Shown here piece after piece: positions 39,529 to 47,308 of a stretch of 64,000 bases of DNA (the first letter of the stretch is position 1; each line of letters begins with the position of its first letter). The notes beneath the pieces are model-generated. The model saw nothing but the letters and a program-made list of their open reading frames with translations. It had not been told where the DNA came from and did not search any database. A program made the translations under genes and the position numbers. Source of the DNA: Streptomyces fragilis (GTDB taxonomy: Bacteria > Actinomycetota > Actinomycetes > Streptomycetales > Streptomycetaceae); contig NZ_BEVZ01000002.1 in NCBI RefSeq assembly GCF_003112515.1, positions 1,302,001-1,366,000 on the forward strand, given 5' to 3'.

Positions 39529-41634
39529 ATGAGTCGCCGTTCCACCGGAATCGTCGGTGCCTGGGCCGAGATCCAGCGCCAGCAGCAGCGCCAGCGGGAG
39601 CTCGAGGCGAGACGGCAGCAGGCCGCCGCCCGAGAGGCACGGGCCTACCAGCGTCGAGTGGCCCAGAGCCACCGGGAGTACCGGCAGGCCGAGGCCGGAA
39701 GACGCACGGCCGAACTCGACGCCCAGGTCGCCGGCCTGCAGGGACTGCTGGCCGCCGGACTCCGCGCCCCGGCCTTCCGCGCCGCCTCGCTGCGGCGGGC
39801 GGAGTCGGTGGAGCCCTTCGCCCCCGGCCCGCTCGCCCACCCCGTCCCGATGCCCGACCCCGCCGCCTACCAGCCGCAGAACGGCGGCTGGACGGCCGCC
39901 CGCCGTGCCCAGGCGGAGGCCGAGGCCCGGGCCCGCTTCGAGCACGACTGGTACGCGGCCCAGGCCGCCGAACAGCAACGGCAGCAGCAACTCACCGCCT
40001 ACCGGCAGCAGTACGACGCGTGGGCACGGACCCAGCTGTCGGAGGTCCGACGCCACAACGAGGGGGTGGCGCAGGTGGTCGACGGGGTCCGCCGCCGCGC
40101 CCCCGAGGCGGTGGTCGAGTACTTCTCGGCCGCGCTCTACGCCTCCACAGCCTGGCCCGAGGGATTCCCGCGGCAGGTGTCCGCCGCCTACGACCCGGCC
40201 GCGGGCCAGCTCGTGCTCGACTGGCAGCTCCCCGGCTACGACGTCGTGCCCGCGGTGAAGGCCGTCCGCTACCGCTCCGGCACGGACGACGACCAGGAGA
40301 CCGCCCGCCCCGTGACCCAGCGCCGCGCCCTGTACCGCGAGGTCGTCGCGCAGTGCGTGCTGCTGGTGCTGCACCACCTCTTCGCCGCCGACGAGTACGC
40401 CGCCCTGGACTCCGTCGCCCTCAACGGCTTCGTCGACGACAACGACCCCGCGACCGGCCGGCGTACCCGCATCCACCTCGCCACGGTCATGGCCCCGCGT
40501 GCCGCCTTCGACGGGCTCCATCTGGGACAGGTGGACGCGGTGAGCTGCCTGACCGACGCCCTGAGAGGGCAGCTCACCGCCCGTCCCGACCAGCTCACGG
40601 CCGTACGGCCCGGGCGCAGGCCCGAGGAGGTCGGTGCGCGCGTCGTCAGCCACGGGGGAGAAGAGGAACCCGACCTCTTTGCGATGGACCCGCTCGCCTT
40701 CGAGTCCCTCGTCGCGGAGCTCTTCCGGGCGATGGGCATGCAGGCCGTCACCACCCAGCGCTCCAACGACGGCGGTGTGGACGTCGACGCCCTGGACCCG
40801 ACCCCCATCCGCGGCGGCAAGATCGTCGTCCAGGTGAAGCGCTACCGCAACACCGTGCCGCCCACCGCCGTGCGCGACCTGTACGGCACGGTCCAGGACG
40901 TGGGGGCCAACAAGGGCGTCCTGGTCACGACGTCGCGGTTCGGCCCCGGCTCCCACACCTTCGCCAACGGCAAGCCACTGGAACTGGTCTCCGGGCCCGA
41001 ACTCGTCGACCTGCTCCACCGCCACGGGCTGTCCGGACGTCTGGGCGCGGCGGGCGCCGGTCCGACGCCCGCCCGCACGGGGCGCCCTGCCGCGCCCGCG
41101 TCCGCCCACGCGCCGGCGTCCACCCGCACGCCGGCGTCCGGCCCGTCGGACGACTACAACGTGCTGGCCGTGTCCTGGACCGGGGACGTGGCACTGGACG
41201 TGTGCGCCCTCGTCTGCACCGGCGACCGGGCGCTGAGCGAGGACCACTTCGTCTTCTACAACAACCCCCGCACCCCGGACGGCGCGGTCGCGGCCCTGGC
41301 CGCCACACCGCCCGACAAGGCCGCCGTCCGCGTCTCCTTCGACGCCGTCCCACCGGAGGCCGACCGCCTGGTCCTCGTCGCCGCCGTCGACCCCCACGCC
41401 GGCCAGGACGCGGACCTCGCCGCCTTCACCGACGCCCACGTGAGGCTGCTCGACCCGGGCCTCGCGGAGCTCGACCGCCTCGAGGTCTCGGACGGCCGCC
41501 CCGGGGAGACCGCGCTCGTCCTCGGCTCCTTCCGCCGCCGCGCGAACGGTGACTGGAACTTCGTCATCGGCGGCAAGGGCTACCGCGACGGACTCCAGCA
41601 ACTCCTGCGGGACCATGGCATCGACGCCGAGTAG
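39529..41634 (+). CDS. coiled-coil / Mrr-type nuclease / TerD domain fusion protein
   Basis: A 701-residue protein with an unusual order of parts. Residues about 10-170 are Gln/Arg/Ala-rich coiled coil (EIQRQQQRQRELEARRQQ). Residues about 386-500 are a restriction-endonuclease-like Mrr domain with FESLVAELF, Asp418 in NDGGVDVDA and the QVK motif at 435-437. After a Pro/Ala linker, residues about 545-701 form a TerD/stress domain (YNVLAVSWTGD, DHFVFYNNPRTPDGAV, GDWNFVIGGKGYRDGLQQLL). Mrr nucleases cut modified or foreign DNA; TerD domains bind calcium and belong to tellurite/stress systems. GTG 39508 is an alternative start; ATG 39529 has GGAGGA upstream. Confidence 0.88.
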   Translation: MSRRSTGIVGAWAEIQRQQQRQRELEARRQQAAAREARAYQRRVAQSHREYRQAEAGRRTAELDAQVAGLQGLLAAGLRAPAFRAASLRRAESVEPFAPGPLAHPVPMPDPAAYQPQNGGWTAARRAQAEAEARARFEHDWYAAQAAEQQRQQQLTAYRQQYDAWARTQLSEVRRHNEGVAQVVDGVRRRAPEAVVEYFSAALYASTAWPEGFPRQVSAAYDPAAGQLVLDWQLPGYDVVPAVKAVRYRSGTDDDQETARPVTQRRALYREVVAQCVLLVLHHLFAADEYAALDSVALNGFVDDNDPATGRRTRIHLATVMAPRAAFDGLHLGQVDAVSCLTDALRGQLTARPDQLTAVRPGRRPEEVGARVVSHGGEEEPDLFAMDPLAFESLVAELFRAMGMQAVTTQRSNDGGVDVDALDPTPIRGGKIVVQVKRYRNTVPPTAVRDLYGTVQDVGANKGVLVTTSRFGPGSHTFANGKPLELVSGPELVDLLHRHGLSGRLGAAGAGPTPARTGRPAAPASAHAPASTRTPASGPSDDYNVLAVSWTGDVALDVCALVCTGDRALSEDHFVFYNNPRTPDGAVAALAATPPDKAAVRVSFDAVPPEADRLVLVAAVDPHAGQDADLAAFTDAHVRLLDPGLAELDRLEVSDGRPGETALVLGSFRRRANGDWNFVIGGKGYRDGLQQLLRDHGIDAE

Positions 41635-41729
41635 GCGGCACTCGCTGCGACGACCTGCCGTCGTGTCGCGGGCGGCGCCCCAACCGGCGGGCGAAAGGCC
41701 TGAGTCATGCCGGGCGGCTCTCGGCGTCC

Positions 41730-43100
41730 TTACGGGACCGCTCCCTCCAGCATCGTGATGCCGGTGATCGGGTCCCGGCCGAACAGGGTGAGGATCTCGT
41801 CGGCGAGGGCGATGGTGTGCAGGGGATTGTCCTGCGGCCGGTGGCCCTTGATGTCCGCGGCGAGGAGCCCGGTGGGCACGGCGCCCGCGTCGAGGAGGAC
41901 GCGCCACTCCGCGTGAGGGAGAGCCAGGTACTCGAGACGGGTGAGCGCGGATATCTCCCGGGGGTCGGCAAGGGTGCCCGGATACGCGGACAGGGACCGC
42001 AGGCGGGGGAGGCCGAAGACCGGCGCGAGGCTGACGGGCTCCTGGTGCAGGACCCCGATGCTGAGGACCTCCAGGCCGGGGTGGGCGGCGGCCTCCACGC
42101 TGGGGACCGAGGCGTGATTGACGTGGGCGACGAGCGGTGGCCGGGTCGCCCTGCGGATCTGACGGCCGTCGTACCGGCGGTGGACGACCATGTCCGTGAG
42201 GGAGTCGGCGACCAGATCGGCGCCGATGTTCCCCTCGTGACCGATGATGATCACCTGCCCGACGTGGCCGTCCGGACCCGGCGTCAGATCGACGGCGAGA
42301 CGGTCCCCGCCGCCGTTGTCGCCGAAGACGATCCAGCCCGGCGAGCCCACGAGCCCCTGCACGGCGTCCTCGGGCCACGTCTCGACCGCGTCCATGGCGC
42401 CGAACCGCCACAGGACATGCCGGGAGGCCGCGTCGGCGACGTAGACCTGGTCGAGGGGCAGGAGCTCGCAGCCGACGACGTCGTACGGATCCCGATCGTC
42501 GTACCGGTCCTCGTGGCGGCCCCGGACGGTCCGGTACAGGGTCGCCAACTCCGGTGGCAGCGCCACGCCCAGGCGTGCCTCCACCGCCGCCACCTCCTCG
42601 TCGGTGGCCCCTACCGCGTCGGGGAGCCGTTCGAGGAGGGTGCGCCGCAGCAGTTCCGGATCCGCGGACGGGGCCGGCGCCCTGTCCGGCACCGCCTCGG
42701 GCAGACGGCGCACCGGTTCGGGCAGTGCCCCGTCCGCGAGCAGGAGCGTGCCCGGGTGCGCGGACCCGATCCCCGGCTCCGCGGAGGTTCCCAGATCGAT
42801 CACGTGAAGCCGGACACCACCGGGAGTGGAAGAGGCCTCCACGACGAAGGAGACCTCGTCGATCCCGTCCTCCACGAGCGCTGCGACGACGGTGGCCACG
42901 GCGTCGAACTTCTCCTGGTTGTCGGGGACCAGTGAGGCCTGCCCCGGCCTGGGACGCCGGTGCGGCAGCGGCACGCTCCACGCCCCGGGGCTGATCTGCC
43001 CCGACACGTGCCCGCCGGGCGCACCCAGTGTCTCCGCGTGGGCGGCGCGCATCAGGCGCAGCAACGGCTGCCAGGTGGCGAAGTCGTGAAGCGCGGGCAT
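41730..43100 (-). CDS. SMI1/KNR4 (SUKH) family protein
   Basis: A 456-residue protein. Residues about 161-310 form the SUKH domain: DAVGATDEEVAAVEARLG, LPPELATLYRTVRGRHEDR, then the GWIVFGDNGGGDRLAVDL strand. SUKH domains are common as immunity proteins against nuclease and other polymorphic toxins. An N-terminal region (1-105) and a C-terminal leucine-rich-like tail (LRSLSAYPGTLADPREISALTRLEYLALP) make it much longer than a minimal immunity protein. It converges on the Mrr-TerD gene. No matching toxin gene is visible, so a housekeeping or regulatory role remains possible. Confidence 0.82.
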   Translation of the reverse strand: MPALHDFATWQPLLRLMRAAHAETLGAPGGHVSGQISPGAWSVPLPHRRPRPGQASLVPDNQEKFDAVATVVAALVEDGIDEVSFVVEASSTPGGVRLHVIDLGTSAEPGIGSAHPGTLLLADGALPEPVRRLPEAVPDRAPAPSADPELLRRTLLERLPDAVGATDEEVAAVEARLGVALPPELATLYRTVRGRHEDRYDDRDPYDVVGCELLPLDQVYVADAASRHVLWRFGAMDAVETWPEDAVQGLVGSPGWIVFGDNGGGDRLAVDLTPGPDGHVGQVIIIGHEGNIGADLVADSLTDMVVHRRYDGRQIRRATRPPLVAHVNHASVPSVEAAAHPGLEVLSIGVLHQEPVSLAPVFGLPRLRSLSAYPGTLADPREISALTRLEYLALPHAEWRVLLDAGAVPTGLLAADIKGHRPQDNPLHTIALADEILTLFGRDPITGITMLEGAVP

Positions 43101-43248
43101 GAAGGGGCCTCCTCAACTCGTGCGCGGTGACTCCGCATTATGGGTGGGAGCGCCGACAGCACGGTGAGGGCGTCGGACGACCGACCTGGTCACGCTCGCA
43201 CGGCCGGCCGGCTTCGCCGGGCGGCCGAGGGGCAGTCGGGGCGGCTTC

Positions 43249-43254
43249 TAGTAT
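43249..43254 (+). promoter_or_regulatory. -10 element of a probable leaderless promoter
   Basis: TAGTAT lies 6 nt before the ATG at 43261, so transcription would begin at or next to the start codon. No ribosome-binding site is present in this interval, which supports leaderless translation. Confidence 0.6.
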
Positions 43255-43260
43255 CTGCGC

Positions 43261-43998
43261 ATGGCTACGAGACTCGTGCAGATCAACATGAAGGCCCACG
43301 ACGACTCCGCGCTCGGCCGGTTCTGGGCCGAGGTACTCGGCTGGGGCATCGACAGCGAGGCGCCCGGCGTGACCAATCTCGAGCCCGTGGGCTTCGCCTA
43401 CCCCGACCCCACGGCCGTCTGCGTCGACATCATCGCCCGCCCGGAACCGAAGACGGTGAAGAACCGGGTGCACCTGGATCTGGCCACCACCTCGCCGGCT
43501 CATCAGGCGGAGCTGGTCGAGCGACTGCGGGCCCTCGGCGCCACGCTCGCCGACGTGGGACAGGGCGTGGTCCCCTGGACGGTGATGGCCGACCCGGAGG
43601 GCAACGAGTTCTGCGTCCTGGAGCCCCGCCCGGTCTACGAGGACACCGGGCCGATCGCCGCCGTGGTGGTCGACTGCGCCGACCCGCGGGCGATGGCCCG
43701 GTTCTGGGGCGAGGCGACAGACTGGACGGTGCACGAGGTCGCCGACGACCACGCCAGCCTGCGCTCCGCCCAGGGGGTCGGTCCCTACCTGGAGTTCGTC
43801 CGCACCCCGGACACCAAGAGCGGATGGAACCGCGTCCACCTGGACGTCGCCCCGTACAAGGGTGACGACCTGGCGGCGGAGGAGGCCCGGCTGCGGGCGC
43901 TGGGGGCGAGTGACCCCGGCATCGACCGGTCCGGCATCCACTGGACCGTCCTGACCGACCCCGAGGGCAACGAGTTCTGCCTCCTCACCCCGCGCTGA
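43261..43998 (+). CDS. two-module VOC family protein
   Basis: A 245-residue protein with two VOC halves (ALGRFWAEVLGWGID and AMARFWGEATDWTVHE). Each half ends with a DPEGNEFC strand, and the two DPEGNEFC copies show its origin by internal duplication. Glyoxalase-superfamily proteins of this kind include dioxygenases, isomerases and antibiotic-binding proteins; the activity here is unknown. Translation is probably leaderless. Confidence 0.87.
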   Translation: MATRLVQINMKAHDDSALGRFWAEVLGWGIDSEAPGVTNLEPVGFAYPDPTAVCVDIIARPEPKTVKNRVHLDLATTSPAHQAELVERLRALGATLADVGQGVVPWTVMADPEGNEFCVLEPRPVYEDTGPIAAVVVDCADPRAMARFWGEATDWTVHEVADDHASLRSAQGVGPYLEFVRTPDTKSGWNRVHLDVAPYKGDDLAAEEARLRALGASDPGIDRSGIHWTVLTDPEGNEFCLLTPR

Positions 43999-44056
43999 CC
44001 GACGGGTCCCGCGCGCGTCGGCACGGCCCCGGCGCGTGGCCTCCGCGGGCCCCGCG

Positions 44057-44809
44057 TCAGGCGGTGAATCCTCCGTCCACGTTGATCGTCGCCCCGGTGA
44101 TGTACCGGCCGTCGTAACTCGCCAGGTGGGCGACGGTGGCGGCGATCTCGGCCGGTTCCGCGTAACGGCCGAGAGCGGTGAGACCGGCGACGGCTCCGGC
44201 ACCCGTCCCGTCGGCGGGGTTGGTGTCGGTGTCCGTGGGCCCCGGGTGCACCAGGTTGACGGTGATCCCGCGGGGCCCGAGCTCCCGGGCCAGGCCCTTC
44301 GTCATGCCGACGAGAGCGGTCTTGCTCATCGCGTAGAGCGCCATCCCCGGGAAGGCGGCACGCTCGGCCATGTTGCTGCCGATGCTGACGATGCGGCCGC
44401 CTTCACCCATGTGGCGAACCGCCGCCCGGGACGCCACGAACGGCGCCCGGACGTTCACCGCCAGGGTGCGCTCGACCTCCGCCGCACCCAGGTCCTCCAG
44501 CGGACCGACCAGGAAGACGGCGGCGTTGTTGACCAGGACGTCCAGCGCGCCGAACACCGCGGCGGTCTCGTCGACGGCAGCGGTCAGGGCCTCCGGGTCC
44601 CCGCTGTCGGCCCGGACGGCCAGCGCCCGGCGGCCGACGGCCTCGATCCGTTCCACGACCTCGGCGGCGCGGTCCGCGTTGTTCTCGTAGGTCAGGGCGA
44701 CGTCGGCGCCCTCCTCGGCCAGACGCAGTGCCACGGCGGCGCCGATGCCGCGGCTCCCGCCGGTGACCACGGCCACTTTTCCCTCAAGTCGGTTCATGAC
44801 GTCCACCAT
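44057..44809 (-). CDS. SDR family oxidoreductase (3-oxoacyl-ACP reductase-like)
   Basis: A 250-residue classical SDR with TGGSRGIG (cofactor loop), NNAAVF, catalytic Ser in IVSIGS, and YAMSK with Tyr and Lys. VHPGPTDTDTNP and the GATINVDGGFTA end match FabG-like reductases and glucose-dehydrogenase relatives. The cofactor is probably NADPH. The ATG at 44809 or the one at 44797 (MNRLEGK) may be the true start. It is monocistronic, converging on the VOC gene and divergent from the peptidase gene. Confidence 0.9.
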   Translation of the reverse strand: MVDVMNRLEGKVAVVTGGSRGIGAAVALRLAEEGADVALTYENNADRAAEVVERIEAVGRRALAVRADSGDPEALTAAVDETAAVFGALDVLVNNAAVFLVGPLEDLGAAEVERTLAVNVRAPFVASRAAVRHMGEGGRIVSIGSNMAERAAFPGMALYAMSKTALVGMTKGLARELGPRGITVNLVHPGPTDTDTNPADGTGAGAVAGLTALGRYAEPAEIAATVAHLASYDGRYITGATINVDGGFTA

Positions 44810-44965
44810 CGCGGGCTCGCGTGCCGCGGGCTGGCGGGAATCCGACGTCGCGTTCGCCGGTCAGGTCCCGGAGCGTCAGGAGGCCCTCTGGACGGGCGGG
44901 CTCCGCCCCCCTAGCCTCGCCAGGCCCTCCGGGCGTACCACCCACCCTGACGTAGGGAGAGAACG

Positions 44966-46156
44966 GTGTTGCATCGCAGACGTGTGGCGGGTCTGATATC
45001 CGCAGTCCTCGCGCTGGTCTCCGTGGGCCTGGCGGTTCCCGGCACCGCCCAGGCGGCGCCCCGCCCCTCGGTCACGACGGCCGTGACCCAGAAGCTCCTG
45101 GACCGGGACGCCCTCGCCGGCCGTGGCGTGTCGGCCCAGGACACGCGGGTGCGGATCACCCGCGAGAAGGGCGGCAGGTGGGCCTTCGGCACCGCTGTGG
45201 TCGTGGCTCCGCGGAAGGAGGGCGCGGCGCCCACGGGGGCCGTCTTCGTGGCCCGGGCCGAGGGCGGCGACTGGACCGTCGCCTTCGACGGCGAACCGGC
45301 CTTCGCCGACCTCGCCGCCGCCTCGCCCGTGGTGACCACGTACGAGAAGAAGCTCTTCGCCTCCGCCGACACCGACGCCTCCTCCGGGGAGCCGGTCCAG
45401 CCCCTGGCCGGCGGGGACTACCGCACCGGCATGGCGCTGCCCTGGTCCACGGGCGTGTCGTGGACCCTGACCGGCGGCGGCCACCAGTGGGACGGCGCCA
45501 GTGGCCCCTACAGTTCCGTCGACTTCGCCGGCGGCGACCAGGCGGTCCGTGCGGCGCGGGCGGGCGCCGCGTACACCCTCTGCTCGGGCTTCGTGCGGGT
45601 CATCCACGACCGGGGCTACGCCTCCGACTACTACCACCTGACGGGACACATCAACGCCAACGGGACCAGCGTCGCGCAGGGGACCCTCCTCGGTTACACC
45701 GGCACCAACGTCGCCTGCGGCGGGTCCGCCACCGGCCGCCACGTCCACTTCGGCCTGCGCCAGAACAACGCGTACGTGCCGATCGCGGACCACGGCATCG
45801 GGGGCTGGGTCTTCTACACCACCGGCTCGTACGCGGGCTACGCGATGCACGGTTCCACCACCCGCGGCACCGGCAGCGCCCTCCACAACTACGGGGCGAT
45901 GGGCCTGACGCAGGGCATCGTGGACTCCAACGGCGGCGGCACGGTGAACAAGCGGTCCGGGCCCGGCACCGGGTACGCGGTCGTCGGCTCGGTCGCCGAC
46001 GGAGCGTTCGTGACCGTCTCCTGCTCGCGCAACGGCACGAGCCACGAGGGACGGTTCGGGGTCACCTCGCTGTGGGACAGACTGAGCGACGGGACCTGGA
46101 TCTCCGACGCCTACCTGTGGACCGGCTACAACGGGGCGGTCAACGGCACCTGCTGA
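44966..46156 (+). CDS. secreted M23 (LytM-type) metallopeptidase with SH3-like domain
   Basis: A 396-residue protein with a GTG start (TAGGGAGA upstream) and a Sec signal ending AQA-AP near 31. After a propeptide-like region (32-150) comes the M23 domain with GGGHQWDG, SSVDFAGGD and the HVHFG zinc motif, the layout of beta-lytic-type enzymes that cut peptidoglycan cross-bridges. The C-terminal part (about 325-396) is an SH3-like wall-binding module (VNKRSGPGTGYAVVGSVADG). It would act outside the cell in wall turnover or lysis of other bacteria. Two SSI protease-inhibitor genes follow on the same strand. Confidence 0.9.
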   Translation: MLHRRRVAGLISAVLALVSVGLAVPGTAQAAPRPSVTTAVTQKLLDRDALAGRGVSAQDTRVRITREKGGRWAFGTAVVVAPRKEGAAPTGAVFVARAEGGDWTVAFDGEPAFADLAAASPVVTTYEKKLFASADTDASSGEPVQPLAGGDYRTGMALPWSTGVSWTLTGGGHQWDGASGPYSSVDFAGGDQAVRAARAGAAYTLCSGFVRVIHDRGYASDYYHLTGHINANGTSVAQGTLLGYTGTNVACGGSATGRHVHFGLRQNNAYVPIADHGIGGWVFYTTGSYAGYAMHGSTTRGTGSALHNYGAMGLTQGIVDSNGGGTVNKRSGPGTGYAVVGSVADGAFVTVSCSRNGTSHEGRFGVTSLWDRLSDGTWISDAYLWTGYNGAVNGTC

Positions 46157-46267
46157 TCGCCCGGCCCGGACGAGGCCGCGCAAGGTGGCCGACAGCAGCC
46201 TTGTGGGGTGCGGGGCGCTGCACGACTTTGGTGGGGAGGGGCACACCAAAGCGACGATCGGAGACAC

Positions 46268-46699
46268 ATGAGAACGAGACTTGGGGTGCTTCTGGCGGCG
46301 GGCGTCCTGGCGACCGCGGGGTCCGTCGTCCCGGCCGCGGCGGCCGGTCCGGGCCCGGCGTCGTCGGGGGCGTCGGCCGGTGCGGTCGCCCTGTCGAACC
46401 TGACCATCACCAAGACCGGCCCCAGCTGGGCCGGCTCGCTGAACAAGCAGGTCACCCTGCAGTGCGAACCCACCGGCGGGACCCACCCCACCGCCGCGGA
46501 CGCCTGCGGCAAACTCCTGGCCGTCGACGGGCAGTTCGACAAGCTCCAGCCTTCGGGGACCCCTGCCTGTCCGCCCGTCTGGATGCCCACGACGGTCACG
46601 GTGACGGGCACCTGGCGGTGGCAGCCGGTGTCCTTCACCAGGACGTACAGCAGCGACTGCGACGCCGGAGTCCGCAGTGACTACGTGTTCCGGTTCTGA
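46268..46699 (+). CDS. subtilisin inhibitor-like (SSI family) protein, copy 1
   Basis: A 143-residue secreted protein with a signal ending AAAA near 26. The mature domain has the SSI pattern with four cysteines: LQCEP, ADACGK, PACPPVW and SSDCDA, and the ending DYVFRF. Aligned to classical SSI, where the reactive site is CPMVYDP, this copy has CPPVWMP, so the P1 residue would be Pro103. Known SSI proteins usually have Met, Lys or Arg there, so the target protease may be unusual or inhibition lost. It is almost identical in its first 45 codons to the next gene. Confidence 0.88.
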   Translation: MRTRLGVLLAAGVLATAGSVVPAAAAGPGPASSGASAGAVALSNLTITKTGPSWAGSLNKQVTLQCEPTGGTHPTAADACGKLLAVDGQFDKLQPSGTPACPPVWMPTTVTVTGTWRWQPVSFTRTYSSDCDAGVRSDYVFRF

Positions 46700-46756
46700 C
46701 CCGGCCGCTCCTGACATCCACAGGTGGCGGCACACGAGTGCGACGATCGGAGACGT

Positions 46757-47188
46757 ATGAGGAAGAGAATCGGGGTGCTTCTGGTCGCGGGCGTCCTGGC
46801 GACCGCGGGGTCCGTCGTCCCGGCCGCGGCGGCCGGTTCGGGCCCGGCGTCGTCGGGGGCGTCGGCCGGTGCGGTCGCCCTGTCGAACCTGACCATGGCC
46901 AAGAGCGGTTCGAGCTGGGGCGGCTCGCTGAACAAGCAGGTGACCCTGCAGTGCGAACCGGCCGGTGGGACGCACCCCCGGCCGGAGGACGCCTGCGCCA
47001 GGATCACCGCCGTCGACGGGCAGCTGGACCGGCTCCCGCGGGCGTCCGGCGTCGGCTGCCCGGGGGTCTGGCTGCCCGTCACGGTCACGGTGACCGGCAC
47101 CTGGCGCCTGCAGCCGGTGTCCTTCACCAGGACGTACGGCAACGACTGCGAGGCCGCGGTCGGCAGCAACTTCGTGTTCCAGTTCTGA
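46757..47188 (+). CDS. subtilisin inhibitor-like (SSI family) protein, copy 2
   Basis: Also 143 residues and a tandem duplicate of the gene 57 bp upstream. The signal peptide and the first mature residues are nearly identical to copy 1 at DNA level, including the CGACGATCGGAGAC element before the start. The reactive-loop half has diverged: GCPGVWLP places Gly at the P1 position (residue 103), and the helix PRPEDACARITAVDGQLDRL differs from copy 1. The four cysteines are conserved. A strong hairpin follows. It probably acts outside the cell on proteases, with a specificity different from copy 1. Confidence 0.88.
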   Translation: MRKRIGVLLVAGVLATAGSVVPAAAAGSGPASSGASAGAVALSNLTMAKSGSSWGGSLNKQVTLQCEPAGGTHPRPEDACARITAVDGQLDRLPRASGVGCPGVWLPVTVTVTGTWRLQPVSFTRTYGNDCEAAVGSNFVFQF

Positions 47189-47252
47189 CGCACACGGCCA
47201 CGCACACGGCCACACCCACGGCCCCGACCCGGCCGGGCCCGTCCTGACCGGA

Positions 47253-47292
47253 GCCGGCCTGCCCGCGCCTGCCGGGGCGCGGGGAGGCCGGC
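47253..47292. terminator. strong hairpin terminator between SSI copy 2 and the ABC permease
   Basis: The stem is GCCGGCC (47253-47259) with GGCCGGC (47286-47292) and CCCGCGCC (47262-47269) with GGCGCGGG (47276-47283), divided by a 2x2 internal loop and closed by a 6-nt loop. It lies between convergent genes. Confidence 0.8.
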
Positions 47293-47308
47293 ATGTCCGC
47301 GGCGGCCG

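Noticed and set aside
37912..43116. A 1734-codon open frame on the minus strand across 38-43 kb
   Set aside because: It lies antisense to the MFS and Mrr-TerD genes, which have clear domains. Long antisense frames are expected in DNA of this GC content.
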